From the NCBI GenBank assembly GCA_001782975.1, contig MFQD01000034.1:5043-17310 (forward strand): a stretch of DNA of 12,268 nucleotides, written 5' to 3'. Positions 11,288 to 12,268 of this stretch are shown here, piece after piece. Every line of letters begins with the position of its first letter. Positions within the stretch are counted from its first letter, which is position 1. Position numbers and translations under genes: made by a program. A model generated the notes under the pieces. That model was not told the origin of the DNA. It did not search any database and saw only the letters and a program-made list of their open reading frames with translations. Source of the DNA: Candidatus Magasanikbacteria bacterium RIFCSPHIGHO2_02_FULL_50_9b. Its GTDB lineage: Bacteria > Patescibacteriota > Patescibacteriia > Magasanikbacterales > 2-02-FULL-50-9b.

Positions 11288-12268
11288 ATGCCGTTTTTAA
11301 CCGATCAACAATTGAATGATGGCGAGTCAGTTGAGCCAATCACGTCCAGCGGCGCTGTGCCCGAGGAACGCGTGCTTGAAAATGAGTTGCGACCGCGTTC
11401 GCTCGCGGATTTTGTCGGTCAAAACCATCTCAAAGATTCCTTGGCTGTTTTTTTGCAAGCAGCACAACTGCGCGCCGAGCCACTTGATCATGTGCTGCTC
11501 TATGGCAATCCAGGTCTCGGCAAAACCACGCTCGCAAATATCATCGCAGCAGAAATGGGACACACCTGCAAAGTAACGAGCGGACCGACGCTGGAAAAAG
11601 TTGGCGATCTCGCCGCAATTTTAACCGCGCTCGAGCCCGGCGACATTTTATTTATTGATGAAATTCATCGGCTCAATCGTTCGATTGAAGAAGTGCTCTA
11701 TCCGGCACTCGAAGATTTTGCGCTCGACCTCATGATCGGCAAAGGGCCGGGTGCGCGAACGCTCCGCATGCAAATTAACAAATTCACTCTGATCGGCGCC
11801 ACGACCCGACCCTCGCTCATTTCATCACCGCTGCGCGATCGATTTGGCGCAACGTTCCATCTTGATTTTTATACTGACGAAGACATGCAACAGATTATCG
11901 GACGGTCGGCGCGAATTTTGGGCGTTGACATTGATTCCGCTGCGATCGCAAAACTTTCTGCCGCAACTCGCCGCACACCGCGCGTTGCAAATCGACTGCT
12001 CCGTCGTGTGCGCGACGTGGTGCAGGTTGAAAAAACTGCCACGGCAACTGAACCAATCATCATGAAAACTTTGGACATGCTCCGCGTCGACCACCTCGGG
12101 CTCGATCACGGTGACCGAAAAATTTTAAACGCGATTATCGAAACATTTGGCGGCGGGCCCGTTGGTTTGTCAACACTCGCCGCTGCAGTTGCAGAAGAAA
12201 TGGAAACGCTCGAAACGGTTCACGAACCATATTTGTTGCAAATCGGTTTTTTGGAGCGCACGCCGAAA
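11288..12268 (+). CDS. ruvB: Holliday junction branch-migration ATPase RuvB (3' end outside the window)
   Basis: The frame is open from the ATG at 11288 to the window end, 327 codons without a stop, so the last 15-20 residues are probably missing. RuvB is the hexameric motor that, with RuvA, drives branch migration of Holliday junctions. Motifs: RPRSLADFVGQ (35-45), Walker A GNPGLGKTT (73-81), GPTLEKVGDLAAILTALEPGD, Walker B LFIDEIHRL (121-129), sensor 1 with arginine finger GATTRP (170-175), sensor 2 RTPRVANRLLRR (229-240), and the winged-helix end HEPYLLQIGFLERTP. Walker A has N74 where most RuvB proteins have P. It diverges from nrdJ across a shared 218-bp regulatory region. ruvA and ruvC are not seen. 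Confidence 0.97.
   Translation, partial: MPFLTDQQLNDGESVEPITSSGAVPEERVLENELRPRSLADFVGQNHLKDSLAVFLQAAQLRAEPLDHVLLYGNPGLGKTTLANIIAAEMGHTCKVTSGPTLEKVGDLAAILTALEPGDILFIDEIHRLNRSIEEVLYPALEDFALDLMIGKGPGARTLRMQINKFTLIGATTRPSLISSPLRDRFGATFHLDFYTDEDMQQIIGRSARILGVDIDSAAIAKLSAATRRTPRVANRLLRRVRDVVQVEKTATATEPIIMKTLDMLRVDHLGLDHGDRKILNAIIETFGGGPVGLSTLAAAVAEEMETLETVHEPYLLQIGFLERTPK

Overview
This window looks like a bacterial chromosome segment from an ultra-small, host-dependent lineage, most probably Patescibacteria (Candidate Phyla Radiation). That is an inference from style, not from a marker gene. The signs are short intergenic gaps, mostly leader-poor genes without Shine-Dalgarno sites, three tRNA genes without encoded CCA, a B12-dependent class II ribonucleotide reductase paired only with a cobalamin adenosyltransferase, and a membrane-anchored thioredoxin-like protein of the kind associated with VKOR.

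Layout. Positions 18-434 (-) encode a likely BECR-fold nuclease (toxin-like). A terminator and an orphan gene of unknown function follow (604-1044, -). Positions 1123-2996 (-) form a three-gene operon: an SPFH/prohibitin-like membrane protein, an inositol-monophosphatase-family phosphatase (TAATG overlap), and a small GIY-YIG protein. Its promoter overlaps, back to back, the promoter of tRNA-Ala(CGC) (3070-3140, +). Positions 3141-3435 hold no gene. They contain two very regular terminator hairpins and a compact multi-hairpin element whose ends copy the 3' part of the adjacent tRNA-Leu(TAA) (3436-3516, -). An HAD-superfamily phosphatase (3618-4487, -) and a thioredoxin-like protein (4565-4954, -) follow. 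tRNA-Phe(GAA) (5095-5166, +) is overlapped at its 3' side by a convergent Nudix hydrolase (5143-5592, -). That gene diverges from a second protein whose Nudix box has lost key acidic residues (5695-6393, +) and whose Shine-Dalgarno site lies in a hairpin.

Positions 6485-6569 (+) are a near-consensus promoter followed at once by an intrinsic terminator, so the unit can make only an RNA of about 50 nt. A small orphan gene (6562-6819, -) and two perfect inverted repeats (6844-6869 and 6890-6956) come next. Positions 6966-11069 (-) form the metabolic core: nrdJ (class II ribonucleotide reductase) and, 30 bp downstream, a PduO-type cob(I)alamin adenosyltransferase that would make its cofactor, adenosylcobalamin. 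Upstream of nrdJ are two NrdR-type boxes 33 bp apart, an extended -10 promoter and a perfect DnaA box. ruvB (11288 to beyond the window, +) is divergent and has its own extended -10 promoter.

The genes at 604-1044, 3618-4487 and 5695-6393 stand apart. They are visibly richer in G/C at third positions, have textbook Shine-Dalgarno sites and end in strong intrinsic terminators. The housekeeping genes around them have neither feature. This suggests a different origin or a different expression regime. No CRISPR array, transposase or integrase gene was seen.
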